Positions 39,473 to 55,287 are shown, counted from the first letter of the stretch. The stretch: DNA of 64,000 nucleotides from Pyrocephalus nanus (GCA_038380795.1 CM076267.1:22032001-22096000), one strand, 5' to 3'. Notes: generated from the sequence alone by a model not told the origin. Numbers and translations are program-made.

Positions 39473-39699
39473 ATTTGTTTTGCGTCAACAGACTTTCTCA
39501 CACTAAAAGCAACTTTCTTTTCATTTGTCTTCCTAAAACAATATGCATATTTTAATTCAGTATTGCAAAGAAACCTTAGTGGAAGACATCAAGTCAAAAC
39601 TCAAAGAAATGAATGTCCTTATCATAAAATAGTTTTGCAAGTGCAAAAGGAGTTTTTGGAGAGCAGAGTGGAGAAACATTGGTTTTGTTGTTATTCTTG

Positions 39700-39815
39700 G
39701 GGGTTTTTTTGTTTTTTTTTGTTTTTTTTTTTTTTTTTAATGTACACAGCAGGTTGCTGTTCAAGGTCTCAAAAAAAAAAAAAAAACAACCAACCAACAA
39801 CAACAAAACAAACCT
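39700..39815. repeat. T-rich and A-rich tracts facing each other
   Basis: A T-rich stretch (39702-39738, broken only by two G) is followed about 30 bases later by an A run (39769-39785) and a (CAA/CCAA)n tail. The two can pair as a hairpin in RNA from either strand. Confidence 0.8.
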
Positions 39816-42800
39816 TAGATTAAAAATAACTACAGTAAGATTTCTGTTCCAGAGAGATTTTCTCAAATCAGATTTGCCTTAAGCCACTGTTAATTTCAAA
39901 CTTAAAGTGCAGGTTTACTTAACTTTTTACTTAAAGCTATTACAGCATTTGCTGCTCACTTAGCTTGTTCTCTCAATGTGTTCTATCTCTGATCTGGTAC
40001 ATTCATTACATTTTTGCAAACAGTGAGATTCACCAATATACTCATCCTGCTCTCTAAAATGGTTTTTCCTCAAAGCTGCATTCCTTAACAATAAAGAAGC
40101 ATAATAATGTAAAATGAAATGGTTCCTGCATATATAACATGCACTGTTAGAATTTTTGGGGCTACTAACAGTTCATCAGTGAAGATTGATAGCTTTTTTA
40201 CTATTCTGTTTTTCTAGAATACAATTTCTTCCTTCATGCAAGTGCTAGCAATAGCTAGGGCAGATGTCAATTTATTACTGAAAGTGTTAAAGTTCATTTA
40301 CACATCTCAAGATATAAAAGAAAAAAATTAGCTTGATTCTCTTCCTCTTCCATCAAATCAGGAGGAACCATACTTAGATCACTAGAGTTACACCAAGCAT
40401 AAAGGAGGGAGAAGGAAGAAGAAAACTGGGCCAGATAACATTTATTGCTGTCAGTTGTTTTAGTGTTTGAATAATTCATAGATGTTTTGATGAAAACAAT
40501 TATGAGAATAAACAACAATAGAAGGCTATTGTGTGTTGTCTTGAAAACATGTTTATAAAGCACGCATGGTATCTAGAGCTGAAGGACTTCTCTGCTTATT
40601 AATGAAGCACAGGAATCAAGGTGTTTCTCCAAATACAAAAATTTCTAAATATGTATTCCAAAAACATACAAAAGAAGAGGCCAAACAAAAGGACTAACTA
40701 GCATTTTCTAAAGGCAGTAGAGAAAAAGAGGCATTCCAGTAGAACCCGCAGGAGACAGAAATGATGTGCATGCTTTTGACAGGGAGGAGAGCGCAATGTA
40801 TGCCTTGTGCTTATATACAAAATTTAATTACCAGCTGATTGTACCACAATTTGACTTTTTACTGTTTCAACTCCAGCAGTGCCTAGAAGCTTCAAACCTG
40901 GCAGACATTATATACCATAAAAATAGCACAGTACAACACAGATTCCTGCTCAGGAACTGTCACTGGGAGTAGTCTGAGACATGGGCTACAACTTTCAGTC
41001 TGTCTGGTCCATTTTTTAAGAGATCCTAGACTTTTGTCCTGAACAGGCATGTGAGACAACAGGGGAGAGAAAACATCCTCTCTGATGGAGAAATGAGGCA
41101 TGCAAAACTTAATTGCCCCAAGCCAAGTCATATGTGCAGCCAAGAAGTGAACCCAGATCTTCTGAACTCCACCCCAGTACTTCACCACAAGCCCAATGCC
41201 TCCAGTGTGCAACAGATTACAGTACATCTTTGTGGTGTAGAAGGAGCTACAGTCAGGGTGAAGGACAAGGCATAAAATGAACATGAGCTATGTGCACTGA
41301 GCATAGACATGTTTTGGACAAGTTCTACCAAAAAAGTTCACAACACCACCGAAGCAGAGAATATTCCTCTGAGAAGTGCTGAACTTACACAAGCAGGAGA
41401 AAGACTGCAGTAAACTGAATTGCCAAAGATAAATTCGACACTCTAGCCAAAAGAAAACAGAGCTGACAACAACAACAGATGGGAAGAGGAGGGGAGGAGA
41501 ACAGGAACACAGCAAGAAGACATGAACCATAAGGAAAAAAGCATTCTAATCTGTGGGAGGACCTAGGTAGCCAGTTAATTACTCATTAAAGTTAGTAGCT
41601 ATTTATTATTATTATAAATACTTAAGTGAAGCCATCCTGGTAGGGCCCAGGTGCACTTATATAAGGCAGATGACATGCTGGACACCTATACTGTTTACTG
41701 GTAGCTGAACCTTGCTATTGACAAACTAACAGAGTATATTATTTAGTGTGAAATTTTATATAGTGAAAGAAACTTTTTACATGCAAGATCATTTAAATAG
41801 AGGGCCAGTTGCTTTACTTGAGAGCAGTAAAGCAAGCTCCAAAATTTATCAGTGCATTTTCCCTGGGTTTTTCAGCTAGCAACCAAGGAATATTTTGTGA
41901 ATATTTTAGAAAGGTTTCTGGAAACTGAATTCAGCCCTTGCTACTGCCAGTCACTGCATTTGCAAATCAGGTAAAAAAATACACAGAAAGATAAGCAAAG
42001 TTTAGTCTTTAAAATGGTCTTTATAATTTTTTTCCTACCAATTACCATGTCAGAATACTGTTACCATGGTAAAGTGAAGGGATGCAGTTAGCTACTGATT
42101 TGCTGAGCTCCTTCTGACTACTGTGGACTCAGGATAAACTAAACCAAATTTTGATACATCCGTAATTCAAGAAATGTAACTCAGCTATTATCACATAGAA
42201 AGTAGTTTCAAACATTTCTTCTTTCCCCCATTGCTCTCCCATGTCCTAGTCTGTACAACAAGGCTTTTCAGCAGAATGCAGATGCACAGTTCTAACCTCT
42301 GAACTGGAGAAGCCTTTTGCAGATGTTGAATTCTACATGCGTAAGTAATCCCACAGCAATTAACGCATGTTCTGGAACAGCACTACACGTGTCCCAGAAG
42401 AGCCCACTGAAAATAAACAGCATCCAGCTACTAAAGCAGTCATCCTCTGAAATTTAAAAGGTTCATGTGCAGCATTATGTTCTAATAGCCCACCAATTAG
42501 GTCTCCTTTTAAAATGCCAGTGGCTAGTTTCTTAACACAATTTCATAATTTAGGCAGAGAAAACATGTACATGTATGTGCATGTAGTTGGTCGACTAAAA
42601 TAAAAATTACTAATTTTTGACATTTATTTCACCTCAAGAATTCTTTCCTGGTGCTACATAATCTTGAATGTGCCCTAACCCCTGAACATAAAGAAAACAT
42701 GACTCATAATCAGGGCTCACATTATTACCTTTTTTTTTAAATCATGCTGCAGAACCTTATTTCGATTCGTTCGCAGTATCACAACAATAGAATTTGCAGG

Positions 42801-45800
42801 AAGGGAAACCATGGTAACCAATTAAATGTGCTACAGCAGATATCTGCTCAAAAGAACATGCAGTACCATCACACTTCAACGCCTACCCACTAGTACAATC
42901 TCTACCCATTTCCTCTTTATCCTCATCCTAATTATTAAACAAAATCTCCACCACAAAAGGCTACATTGCAAACCACATCTGACTGTTACTGTCATTTGCT
43001 GTAGGTCCTAACATTAAACAATGTATTACTCTTTTGCCAAATTTAAAATTTAAAAGCAGACCTAATAGCTTCAGAAGTCAATAAGGAATTTTTATTCTTT
43101 TAATCTGTTTGGAATATTGAATTAACATTACCATGCATTTTGTATGTTTTTATTGTAACAGAGACTTGCAGATATGTATGGACACAGATATACACCTATG
43201 ATAATTTTTCATGTTACTAATTTTACGTAACCCTCAGGATTGCAAAACATTTTCAGTGGCATTCTCTGAATAATTAATTAGTAAACACTGACGAATGCAT
43301 CCATGATTAAGTACAGGCATTAAATATAGTAGGATGCTGATTTGTTGCTCTCATTTGTGTTTATGCTTCATTCTCTTTATCTGGTGTCTGAGCTGATACC
43401 ATTTTACAGGCCTTCTTAGTCTCTGAACATCAGTTTTGTTTGAAGGACAGCTCCGAATATTTAGTCAAACTTACATACTTAAAACAACATTTAAATTATT
43501 ATTTTCTTTTTCTTTAAGAACATACTTCTACGTCTGTTACAAATTCTGAGAAATTTGTTTTCTGAAAAAAACCACCCTCTTTTGTTTCAAATTTAGATTT
43601 AAAAGGTAGTCTGCCTTAAAAAAAAGTCATGATCCAAATTAATTGCACAATAATGGATGAAAGTAGACAAAAATAGCTCATCAGAAGATGATCAAAATGC
43701 AGCTTCTTATATAAGTGGAAAGTAGATTTTACAGAAACTCAACAGCAACTTTAAAAACTGAAAAGTTTTTTTTTTGGGGTGAAAGTCACTTTCCCTACCT
43801 TATTGAAGAAAAAATATTAAAAATCTTCACTTTGAACTCAGTTAGCTATTCCAGAGCATTGCAATAAGGATATTTGACTGCCTCGCTTAAGTCTGCAAAA
43901 ATATTATTTTTTGCTGTCCTATATTTGGTCATTTAGGCAGTGCTAGGCTATGTCTGTAGCTATTGCTACAGCTCAGGAAAAGGATCTTTAAATCTACTAA
44001 TGCCAGTTCTATAAAAGCACCACAGCCTAATGCTTCACAGTGGTCAAAAATTCATTTAGAAAGGTTCAGAGAACAAAGAACTCAAACACCGTGTCCCACT
44101 TAATCTTGAACAGGATGTGCAGTCCTGGCTGGTATGACCACACTTTTGAGATCTTAGACATCAGCTACAATAGCTGGTGGAATCAAATTCAAAGTGTTCC
44201 AAGACGATTTGAGGAGTTGTCTGGCTTGGGTCCTCGGGACAAAGCACGAAAAGCTTGCTCTTTTCCATTGTAGAAAAGATGACTGGAACTATTTCATTAC
44301 AGAGACATCATACTTTGCCACAGAAAGGGATATGATCCTGTTTCACTAAACTGCTCTTCACGACTGGATGCACTGGGTTTTTCAGGATTCCCAGGCATAC
44401 TAACACAAACACAGGAAGAAGACATCTGCCAGAGCTGGACGTGCTGAGCTGTTTATATCACTGAACTGCCTCCCTGCCCAGCAGAAGAACTGGTAACTAC
44501 AAGCCAGGAAACAAACCTGTCTCAGTGTCAGCATCAGCTGCTCCTACCCAAAGGTACCACAAAACTTTTATGTCTCGATGAACTGGCATTTATGATGCAA
44601 CCACACTTCATAGGCAGTTTCCAATTTGCCCTAATCAGAATTGACAGACTGTCAAAGAACAACAAATCAGGCAACAAATACAGTGAGAGAGAGATTGAAT
44701 AGATACACAGAAACACGGAGGGAACCAAGTGTTTATGCCAAGAGTCAATGGGTACCCTCAAGAACCTACATTTTCCTTTTTTTCCTTCTTTTCCAAAACA
44801 TGCCTGAAAAACAATCAGAACACGTGGATATTTAAATTTATGTTTTGTCACTATGCTATTTGTGCAGAATTAGAGAACCCCTAATGAATTTCTGGGTTAA
44901 CTTAAAAAAATTCCATGAAATCTGTTCTGTGTCTGTTTCTTTATATAAAACTAAGTTTTCTTTCCTCCCATGCCTTCTAAAGGGTAAAACAGAGGTAAAG
45001 AAGAAAAAGCAAAAATCATACTGAACTGATCTTAAAATAAACATTACTCTTTGGAGGACAGAGAGGCACTTAAACCTAGTATGAAAATATTAAATTGATT
45101 CACACAGCTAGAAGAGAGAGGGTGAAATCAGAGACCCTGAACTCAATCAAAGTCTTCTGTTGAACTTGGAAAGGTTTTGCTCATACATACCACCCTACTG
45201 ACAAGATCCATTTTTGGTCATGGAAATGACATTCTTAAAGTCCTGCTGGGATTATCTACACTGCAGATGGGGCTACCTTTGCCGTCTGGCAGTGTAGTGA
45301 CACAAACACAAATGATGGTCTCAAAAAATGCTATAAATTACAGGTAAAATTACATAAACTCATGACGGCAATCACAGCAAACTTCTCATAGTTAGGATGA
45401 ATAGATTGCAGAAAGGACCTAGACTTTAAGAGAGGCTACCTAGACTTAAAGAGAGTCAGTGGGCACATTGGCTAATGGGTATATTCTGCATATATAATTC
45501 CAGGAAGAGGAAAAAGAGAAATTGAGCAAAACTCTCTCTCCAGTCAATGGGAACAAAGACTCCTGCTACACTTTCTAGTAGAGAGAAGAAGAAATCCTAG
45601 TGGTAAAATTCCCATGTGTGGAAGACTTGGCACTGCAGTTCACAGAGCTCCTTAGTATGAGAGTAAAGACCCTCATTCATACACTTTGAAGGCCAACAGC
45701 AAGACAACAGAGCATTACCTGCTGTGGGATGGAAACCAGACACTTAGACCCACTGCCCTTAATACACAAGTAATTCAGGTAGCACTTAAACATAACAAAA

Positions 45801-45862
45801 TGGCTGCAAGATGCTTCAGTTTCAGATTCTGTTTTTGTCAAATGCGGAATTTCCTCAAAATT

Positions 45863-45903
45863 CATTTGAATTCTTTTTTTGCTACCATTTGAATTCTTTT
45901 TCC
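45863..45903 (+). repeat. Tandem duplication, 23-base period
   Basis: CATTTGAATTCTTTTT occurs at 45863 and again at 45886, giving two adjacent copies of a 23-base unit. Confidence 0.8.
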
Positions 45904-45962
45904 AAACTAATCACCAACAGCTATCCATTCTTTTTTTCTATTGGGTATAAAAATTTATTTTA

Positions 45963-46000
45963 TTGCTTTCAAAGTTTCCAGTTGCTTTCAAGGTTTCCAG
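45963..46000 (+). repeat. Tandem duplication, 19-base unit
   Basis: TTGCTTTCAAAGTTTCCAG and TTGCTTTCAAGGTTTCCAG lie head to tail with a single mismatch, marking a recent 19-base duplication. Confidence 0.9.
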
Positions 46001-47172
46001 TCCGCAAGAGATATCATCAAACCTAGAAAAAAAGCCATTTTTTGACTTGCTGGACTGGAGGCACATTTGAAAAACAAGCTGTAGCAATACATCCTACAAG
46101 ATGCTCAGCAGCTTTGTCTTTGACAGACTATAGGCCCTGCGCATTCTGCACCATGAGAAGCAAGGGGCAGGAGCTCTGTTTTCAAGCCAGGTGTTACAAC
46201 GACTGTTTTCTTTTTAGTTTTAAATGAATATTTCAAGAGCAGAAGAAGATAGAATTGAGTACTGCTTTAATAAGAAACACCAAATTTAAACTGTTAATGC
46301 AATACAGTGTAAGTGTCAATAATCTTTCTCTTTGGAATCTTATTAATAAAGAAACAAATATCTCATTAAAATATATTTTTTCCCCGATAAAGGAAAATAA
46401 TTCAACACAATCTATTATTTCAAGATATCATAATTTTAATTAAACTCTTATTTTACCTGTATAAAATGTTCAGTAACTTCTTTCAGCATCTTCTCCTTCA
46501 ATATTTTTATGTCCCACTTATATTTAAAACATTGCTAATAATCACCATATCCCATTTGAGTACTTAGGTATGTAGCACAGGCCAAAATAACCTCCATTTT
46601 CTTAAAAGTAGTGAAACTATTTAAAACCTACATCTATTTTTATTTGAGCTCTTATTTCAGTCTTTTATTTCTATCTGATCCACTGGCCAGAATTCTGCAG
46701 AATGCAGAAGCAGATCTGCAAACATTGTTAGCCAGCAGGTGTTCAGACAAAAACCCACTCCTGATTTATTGCCATCCCACAGAGGAAGAACTGAGTGCTC
46801 CTCAGCAACAGCTAGCTAGCCACTAACCCACATGGTAGACTAGTCAGGGGAACTCATACAATGCCTTTTATTTCTTGATCACCTGCTCTCCCAACATCTG
46901 CATGGGATCACATCTGTAACATAGTGGGAGAAGGGCAAAATGAAGCACCACCAGCAAAACCACAATTGCTGTTACCCTGATGGTGCAAACAGTAAGGAAT
47001 ATTAGCACTTCAGAAAGGGTTAGGGAAATTCAAAGATACCAAATCTGTAATTAGGGTAAAAAAGTACCATGATTTGGAAAAAAAAAACCCCAAAACCCAT
47101 TACAAAGAATTTTAAGATCTGAGGTCAACAATACAGTAAAGTCTTCTGAATATTTTATAAATTTAAAAATTA

Positions 47173-48177
<1,005 letters not shown>

Positions 48178-48209
48178 TCTCTTCCATAATATTTGGGTCT
48201 GTTCTCTAC
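48178..48209 (-). CDS. CHN1: CHN1 alpha2-chimaerin, fourth coding exon (microexon-like)
   Basis: This 32-base exon encodes VENRPKYYGR (residues 39-48) plus the first two bases of the E49 codon. It lies between the acceptor GTTTCTTCTAG and the donor GTAAGT. The residues are invariant in chimaerins as I know them and lead directly into the SH2 domain. Phase is 0 on entry and 2 on exit; GA joins to the leading A of the next exon to restore glutamate. The intron to the next exon is only 875 bases, the shortest in the window, and a 32-base exon next to a short intron may be recognised together with its neighbour. No alternative ORF here makes sense; the assignment rests on sequence identity plus perfect phase on both sides. 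Confidence 0.95.
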
Positions 48210-51200
48210 CTAGAAGAAACAACAGAAATTGTAATGTTTCAAAACAAGAGAACCTATACAGTAAGCATACTGTCCACAATATAGTGTTAACAATAGAAAG
48301 GGATATAATGTGAAAGTACGGACAAAAATCATCTACTATCCAGAATTTCTCCTGTGACAAGAACAGAGGGAAACCATAGGTAGGCCTTCAGGAAACCCTG
48401 CACTTCTGAATGGCCTGGAGTGAGATAGGATGAGCCACTTGGATCATGTCATCCTCAGGACTCCACATATACAAACTGATGGCACAGTATTGCTTCTACA
48501 AACTGCCAGAAAGGGGCAACAAAGTTTGAATTTCATGCATGTAAGCGCATGGTATTCTTGAGTGCACTAACAAACATCTATAGAACACTTAAATTTATAG
48601 GTTACCTTCCATCACAGAGCTGCTGGTGCCACTGGTGAGAGAAATAAAGCCAATACCATATCCTCTCGGAGTGAGGGCAAATGGTTAATTAAAATGCCTA
48701 AATTAAAGTGAATTAAAGTGATCAAGTGCCTAAGCCTTGTACTCCTCAACTTCATTAAACTGTGTGATCTGTAGTATCAACTAAAAGATCTCAACAACAG
48801 GTATGCATGTGTTATGTTGTGTAACTCCAACCTGACTGTGCTCTAGAGACAATACCACATAAATACACACAAAATGTCAGATTGCAATTTGTCTGATAAT
48901 TATTTTAGATGAAATAAAGCATCTGCATTTTTGCGGGAAGTTTAGAGCTAAGTGAGGAATGCAGACTCCAAGAAATCAGCTCCATAATCTAAACCACCAG
49001 ATTATCCTTTCTTGTTAAATTTAAAGGAGGAAACTCTTTGGGGAGTACAATTCAACAGTTATAGAACCTGAGCTACAAAATTATATAACAATTCAGCTAT
49101 GCTGAAACACAAAATACAGTAAACTGCCACTTCAGTTTCTTTTTTTCCATCTTTTCAATAAAAAGCCTATTAATATTAGCACTTCTCTCCAATTATTTCA
49201 GTGGAGTATAAAGATTTCAGATGTCCAAAACAACAAAAACCAACATACATCCTGAAGTACAGTCTAATAACAATTCTTCCACATTCCCAGCAAATAAAAA
49301 GCTATTGTGATGGTTCATCACTTTTGAAAAAACATTCCATCACTGGAAAGATTTATCTTGTTCTAAAAGATTTCCTTTTCCGTCATAACAGCAAACAAGA
49401 GTTGACTGGTGTGATAACTGTTTTCAAAGGGTCTGAAGAGACTTAATAATTTCATAAAAGAAGAAAGGTCTTAAATAGTTTTTGTTAAATGTAGGCTAGT
49501 TCTTCAATAAGAAGATAGCAATATGAACAGAGAAGAAGTGAAAGGATTTTATTGTTGATATTATACAAACTTGCAACAATTCCTAACTAAAACCCTTAAG
49601 CCAAGACACTAGTTTCAGGCAGTTATTAGAAGAAGAATCCTGTCATGAATAAGATTTTGTTGTCTGTCTACTGAGATTTTATATTTATCTCAGTGAATTT
49701 ATATGACAGAACTGGAAAATTTACATAAGCAAAAGCATTCCTTTTCAGAAATGGATTAGTAGTAATGTGACAGAGCATATTCAGAGTACTTGCAATTCCT
49801 AAGGTAATTTATAATATACTCTCTGTGCAAACATTTGAAAGTGTGAATTGGCAGAAGACTGAAGCAAAACACGAAAAAGAAAGCTTCACTGGACTTCCAG
49901 GCAACTGTAGCTGGGCTTCCAGTTCATCTTGGTGGATGATGAATTAAAAAGGAAAATAACCACTTCTGTTAACACCAAGTCTCTACTGATCAGTTTTACC
50001 AACTTGCAAAACCTTTAGTATAACTGTTGATGTGCAGCACTGTCTGCTTATGTAAGACTTAGTGCAGCTGGAACCTCAATTCACTGAGTTTTATTGCCTG
50101 TTTGTGTTTTGGGGGTTTTTCCAATACTTTTTATATTTATGATAATATTACGTTTCTTTTTGACATCTAGATTGAATACATACATTAAGACTTCAAGAAA
50201 ATTCCATTGGAACTCAGCAGAGACCCTGTAATTCACTCAGAATTAGCTGGGCTACATACACAGTGCAGTTCATGTGTACTTAAAAAACCCACACAGATTC
50301 CCTGTAAGCCAAATTTATCATGTAAGACAGTAAACACTGTTCTCCAACTTCCTACAAAACATCAACTATACTCCTAACAACTTAGACATAGTGTTTGTTC
50401 TTACTTTAGGTATCCTTAGCTGCACCAGAACCAGAAGTGAGCAGCTTTTTTGTTCTTTTGTGTCTGCCTGGACTTCACAAAGTTCCTGACTGATCATGTT
50501 CGACATTATTAATTCTACAATTTAGAATCACAGGCACCCACATATCTTCCCATTGCACATCAGCACTGAAAGCCAAAACATTTTAGTTTAGAAGCTTCAT
50601 TAGTCTAACTTTAACAGTCAGTCATCCTTAAGTTAAGGAGATAAAACCAAAACATCCATCTGGACTGGAACTAAAACCCATCTAAGAAAGGAAATACATT
50701 TTCAAATAAGATTAAAGCAATAGCAAGAAACTGGTCATTTTAGCTAAAACTGTTAGCTGAAAATGCAGTATAATTATCCTCTGCGGAGTTTCTTTCTGAT
50801 TTGTCAGTATTTTTGGACTAAAGTATCATTGAGCCCAAGAAAAGGCAACCTTAAGTACTTCATTTTCTCTGTATCCAGCAAAGATCAGCTGAACACTCTC
50901 TTTTGACTTCTCTGGACTTTTTGTTTATGAGAAAAATTTCCTGTTGCTGTTTGCTTGGCAAAGTTTTAAAAATTGCTTCTAACTTAGGAAAAAAAAAGGG
51001 AAAAAAAAGGTGAGATATTTGTTTTCAATGTGTATATTTGTATATCACTGATGGAGAGGCCACAGGAAAAAAATAAGGTCTCCATATGATACCTGCAAGA
51101 AACACAAAAATCAACAAGATATCCACCATTGTTTAATTTCCGATTTTTTCAAACTGAGGTATGAAATCAATGAAACCAAATTTATAAACAGATAGATGGG

Positions 51201-54200
51201 GCAGATTTGGCAAGTACCTTACAGTAGGCATTCCTTTGGAAAACCCTGACCAAATATCCTACAGAAAAAGTCACCTTTACAAACAGCTCTAACCAGGATG
51301 TGCATTATATATGCCCATCTATATGCTTCTTGACTACTAACAGACTATTTTCACAATACTACACAGTGATGCTGTTTGACAGGCTTGTTAACTACTAGCA
51401 CTGAATTAGGATGAAGCCTCCCAACAGGACAGAAAAGGCCAGTGCTTTTAATTATCTCCATAATATGTATTTTTTCATATAGGTTTTTGAAATTTAGCAT
51501 GGAATGCTTTCATATAGCAGCCAAGGATGCCCTAAATATGCCTGCACATGTGTATGTAAAAGATTATATGCACAAAAAATACAAATTTAATGAAGAAAAT
51601 ACAATATTAATTGGACAAACAACATTCTAATTTGGATGCAAGCCTCATGCAGAAGTCAGATGTCCTTAGAATGTTATGGAGCCATCAACTTTTAACCTCA
51701 TGGAGTGTTAAAAGCCTTGGCTCTGCTGCACCTTCACAATAAAAAATCCCAAATGAATGCAATGCTCTTTTACTTCTGTGCCCCTCCACTGATCTGTATG
51801 TTGCTCTGATATGAAACTGGTGTAGCAGAGCAGAAACTTGAATTCTTTGTATTTTGAGAAGCATTTCATGTTAAGTAGGTCATTCTGTTGAATATGCCTC
51901 TCAGTATCAGCACTTGTACAACGCGTGCCTTTGCACATTAAATAAAAGGTTGGGTTTTTTATGGTGTGATTTCCAATTATTCTTTAACAAGCGCTTTTTC
52001 CCTTAATCATCACTTTTGCTTATGTCAACAAGTGGATTACAGTAAGGCAAGAAGAGCAATTTTCTTGCTAATACCTCACCAAATTACATATGGTTCCCTC
52101 CTACTGACCTCTTTGATGTTCTCAGGACCAAGATTCTTTTCCTAATATTTATGAATTTGTTTATACAGCTGAATAATTCAACCACTTAGGAAAAGATTCT
52201 GCTCCCCACTGAATCATGCATGGCTGCTAATAGAAACCCAGCTGAGAAAGAACAGATCACAAAGCTCAACACAAGCAGAAGAGGCTGAGACTAGAGGGAA
52301 AGGTTAAACAAGTTACTGCTCGCTGAATATATTTTCACTTCAAATCAGCTCAGCTGCATAAATTGTTCAATGCTTATAATGAAAACCAGTTATCCGCATT
52401 ATAAAGAATTAATGCAGAAGTAGCAAAATGCACACTGATACCATATTCTTTCAATTTTACCTTTATTAGACAAAAACAAGCTTCAAAGAACTTTTTTTAA
52501 ATAATGTGATATTTTAATGACAAAAAGTGTATTTAACATGCTCTGTTCTGCAGCTAAACCCCTGCCACTGACTGATTCTTTCACAGTTCAATTTTATCAG
52601 CTCTCACTGTTTTCTAAATCTGCAGCTTTTAGTCCTTAGTTTCTACAACAACGTTCATGTTGCAGATACAGGCTTGCGCTGCAGAGTCCAAAAAGCTTTT
52701 TTAAAATACAGAGTATCTCATTTTTCTGTTCACTCTAACACAGGGATAGTTTTATACTTACCTAAAGTTTGTCATGTTATAATCTTGCCTTGGAATAAAT
52801 TCATAGAAATATGACATTAAGGGCACTAATGTGTTGCCTCCTTTTTTTTCAGTGATGAAAGGACTTAGAAGAGTGTTTTGATTGTTTGTAGAACTTTTGC
52901 CAATCCCCTGTTAACAGGCTATCAGTTCATAGAATTAGACCTGGAGGATCTCTCTATGTAGGGATGCAGTAAGCTCAGGTACCCTCCAAAGAGCTTGGAT
53001 GATCAGTTCATACAGGACACCACTCACCCATGGCAAATATTTCTTTATAAACCAGTCCAACTTTTCAATTTGGTACCTGTATTATAGCTAATAAAATTTT
53101 CTAATTTAAATTCAGAGATAATGAGGATGAGAAAGTTGTAGTAATCTGTATCTGATCAATAGCTGAAAGGTTTTCAGCATTCCAGAGGCAGGAGACATTT
53201 TTAATTTTCATATACTGAATACATATTTATGTCTCTGTTTATTTGACTGGATAGGCTAATAGTATTGTGAGAAATAGTACGAAGGAGAACTCAGTATAAA
53301 ATTTGCTTGTGCCTTCTTATCACCTAGGGCAAAACAACCCCAAAGCACTTCTCTATAGTCAAACTAGCACGGGATATAATGCCAACAGATCTTACTGAAT
53401 ATACCAGACTTCTTTATCAGTTTACAGTTTCTTCCTGACTAGAGGGTACATATACTTTGTGCAGCTGACATGCAAAAAATATTTATGAGCATTACACTAT
53501 AAGTCTGCCACTATGGGGGTAAACAATAGCAGGACTCTGAGATAAGGCTCAAAAAATAAAAGTCTGCAGTGACTGCTGTACAGCTGTAATGTTCTCAATG
53601 AACAGTGTCAGAAAAAAAATACCAAAAATCCCTTAAGTGTCTTACAATATGCAGATGTACAAGTACCTTCACATACTACCACTTCTTCTACCAGTGAAAT
53701 ACTTTTGATGAGAGGAAGAAAAAAGCAACTGTTCAGTAGCACTTTACAACAACAAACACAATCTATTGGAGGAAAGGAATAAAATACTTTGTCCAAGTGA
53801 GCGCTCTGAACAATCAAAGCTTTTACAGATACTTTGTATATTAATGTAATGAAAAACACATAAAATAGAAGAGAACCTTCTTAATAATGTTGCAATGGGA
53901 ATAAAAACCGGAAAACCTTCCTTTTTTTCACAGCTCAGATCTTCTGTAGTTATTTTTCCTTCAAATCTCCATCCCAATTTATTGGATGTACATAAGATAC
54001 CTGCACAACAATTTTAACAAGAATACCTCTGCTTGGACACTCATTAACAGTAGAAACTCTTGTCAAAACAAAACTTTTTGCTAAAATTCTTGTAAAATTC
54101 ATGTGTTGTTCTTTTCTATAGCTATATCTTGCCCAACTGCAATAAGTTACAGTTATACCTTTTTTAAAACCACAAATCTACCAATTCACAAAGAAAAGCA

Positions 54201-55287
54201 AGTGTGCTTCCACTAAGCGCAGTATTTCACTTCTGTTAAATCTCTACGGTTTATTTTAAAAATTTAGAGACTACTTCACAGAATCACAATTGGGCATTTG
54301 AAGGGATTACAGAGAAACACCCATTTAATTCTGTCACATAATTCTCCTTGTGATCTAAACTATAAGCTATTAATGTTCTGGATAGTGTTAGATCTCTCTG
54401 TATTTATTACTACATTGAAGAAACTAACATATCTCAAAGATTATTTATCTTTCTCTTGGTAAAGATTAATTTTCTTTTTCTTGTGATAAAAATACTCAAA
54501 TTTTATTGTATCCGTGTAATAGTTTCAGTTATTCAGTAAGAGTTGTGTTTTGTAATATTGCCTAACATTTCAGAATTTTTGAAACTGAAATGCATGTTTC
54601 CCAGGTTCCTAACTGAAGCTGCAAAACAAATGTAGTTATGAGTAAATCTTGCTGGTGCCGATGTTTGGTATCAGTTCAACCCTGCAGCACCACAGCTCTG
54701 GAGAGGTGCTGCTCTGCTGAGCGGCAGCTCAGGGCACACTAGAATTTGGGGTCTGTCTCAACAGCTGACCCCATGAGCTGGTGCTTCTGTATCCCTGTCT
54801 ATCAACAGGATCTCATAGTTAGCAGTTCAGTCTTAAAATCTGTGGCTCTGCGTAGCTTAGCTCCTGCTGTTAATGAGTCTTAAGTACAATGACTCAAATA
54901 AAAGCACCAGGGTTCAGTCTTTCCTCTGCTGATTTATTTTACACATCTAGCAGTGATGTCTGAACAAACAGGTACATAGTCCCCTTCTACAGCTCTGCTC
55001 TTGCTTCTGTGAATTTCTGACCCAAAAAGGAGAAAACAATGTGTGTTTCCATGTATCTAAGAATCAAAAAGTATTAAATGATTCTCAGGTATACACATCA
55101 TACTCAAAATTTACTTTAAATTCCATTTTTAGACCAAATGCATTTCCAAGTACCAGTGACCCCAGGGCTACTCACTCCAATCACAGCACAAAAAGTGTCC
55201 CAAAGAACCACTGTTGAGATTGGGCACAATTAAGTATAGACATGGAATTACTGGGCTCTATAATTAACTTAATGTCATAATACCTAC
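48210..55287 (-). other. CHN1 intron, third to fourth coding exon
   Basis: A 7.1-kb phase-0 intron with donor GTAGGT at 55287 and acceptor CTTCTAG at 48210. It contains one copy of an unclassified dispersed repeat at 50231-50408. The rest is AT-rich sequence without recognisable genes. Confidence 0.8.
50231..50408 (+). repeat. Unclassified dispersed repeat A, copy 1
   Basis: This segment matches 61709-61893 in the same orientation. Shared blocks include TTCACTCAGAATTAG at the left end, a core of about 60 bases around TTCCCTGTAAGCC and AAGACAGTAAACACTGTTCT with only a few mismatches, and CATAGTGTTTGTTCTTACTTT at the right end. Spacer lengths differ by small indels. I cannot place it in a named family; a decayed LTR or DNA transposon is possible. 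Confidence 0.75.

Noticed and set aside
54276..54480. TTCACAGAATCACAATTGGG start that resembles a CR1 tail, with vaguely CR1-like T-rich sequence after it.
   Set aside because: Apart from the first 15 bases no diagnostic CR1 block can be aligned by eye. A RepeatMasker run would decide.
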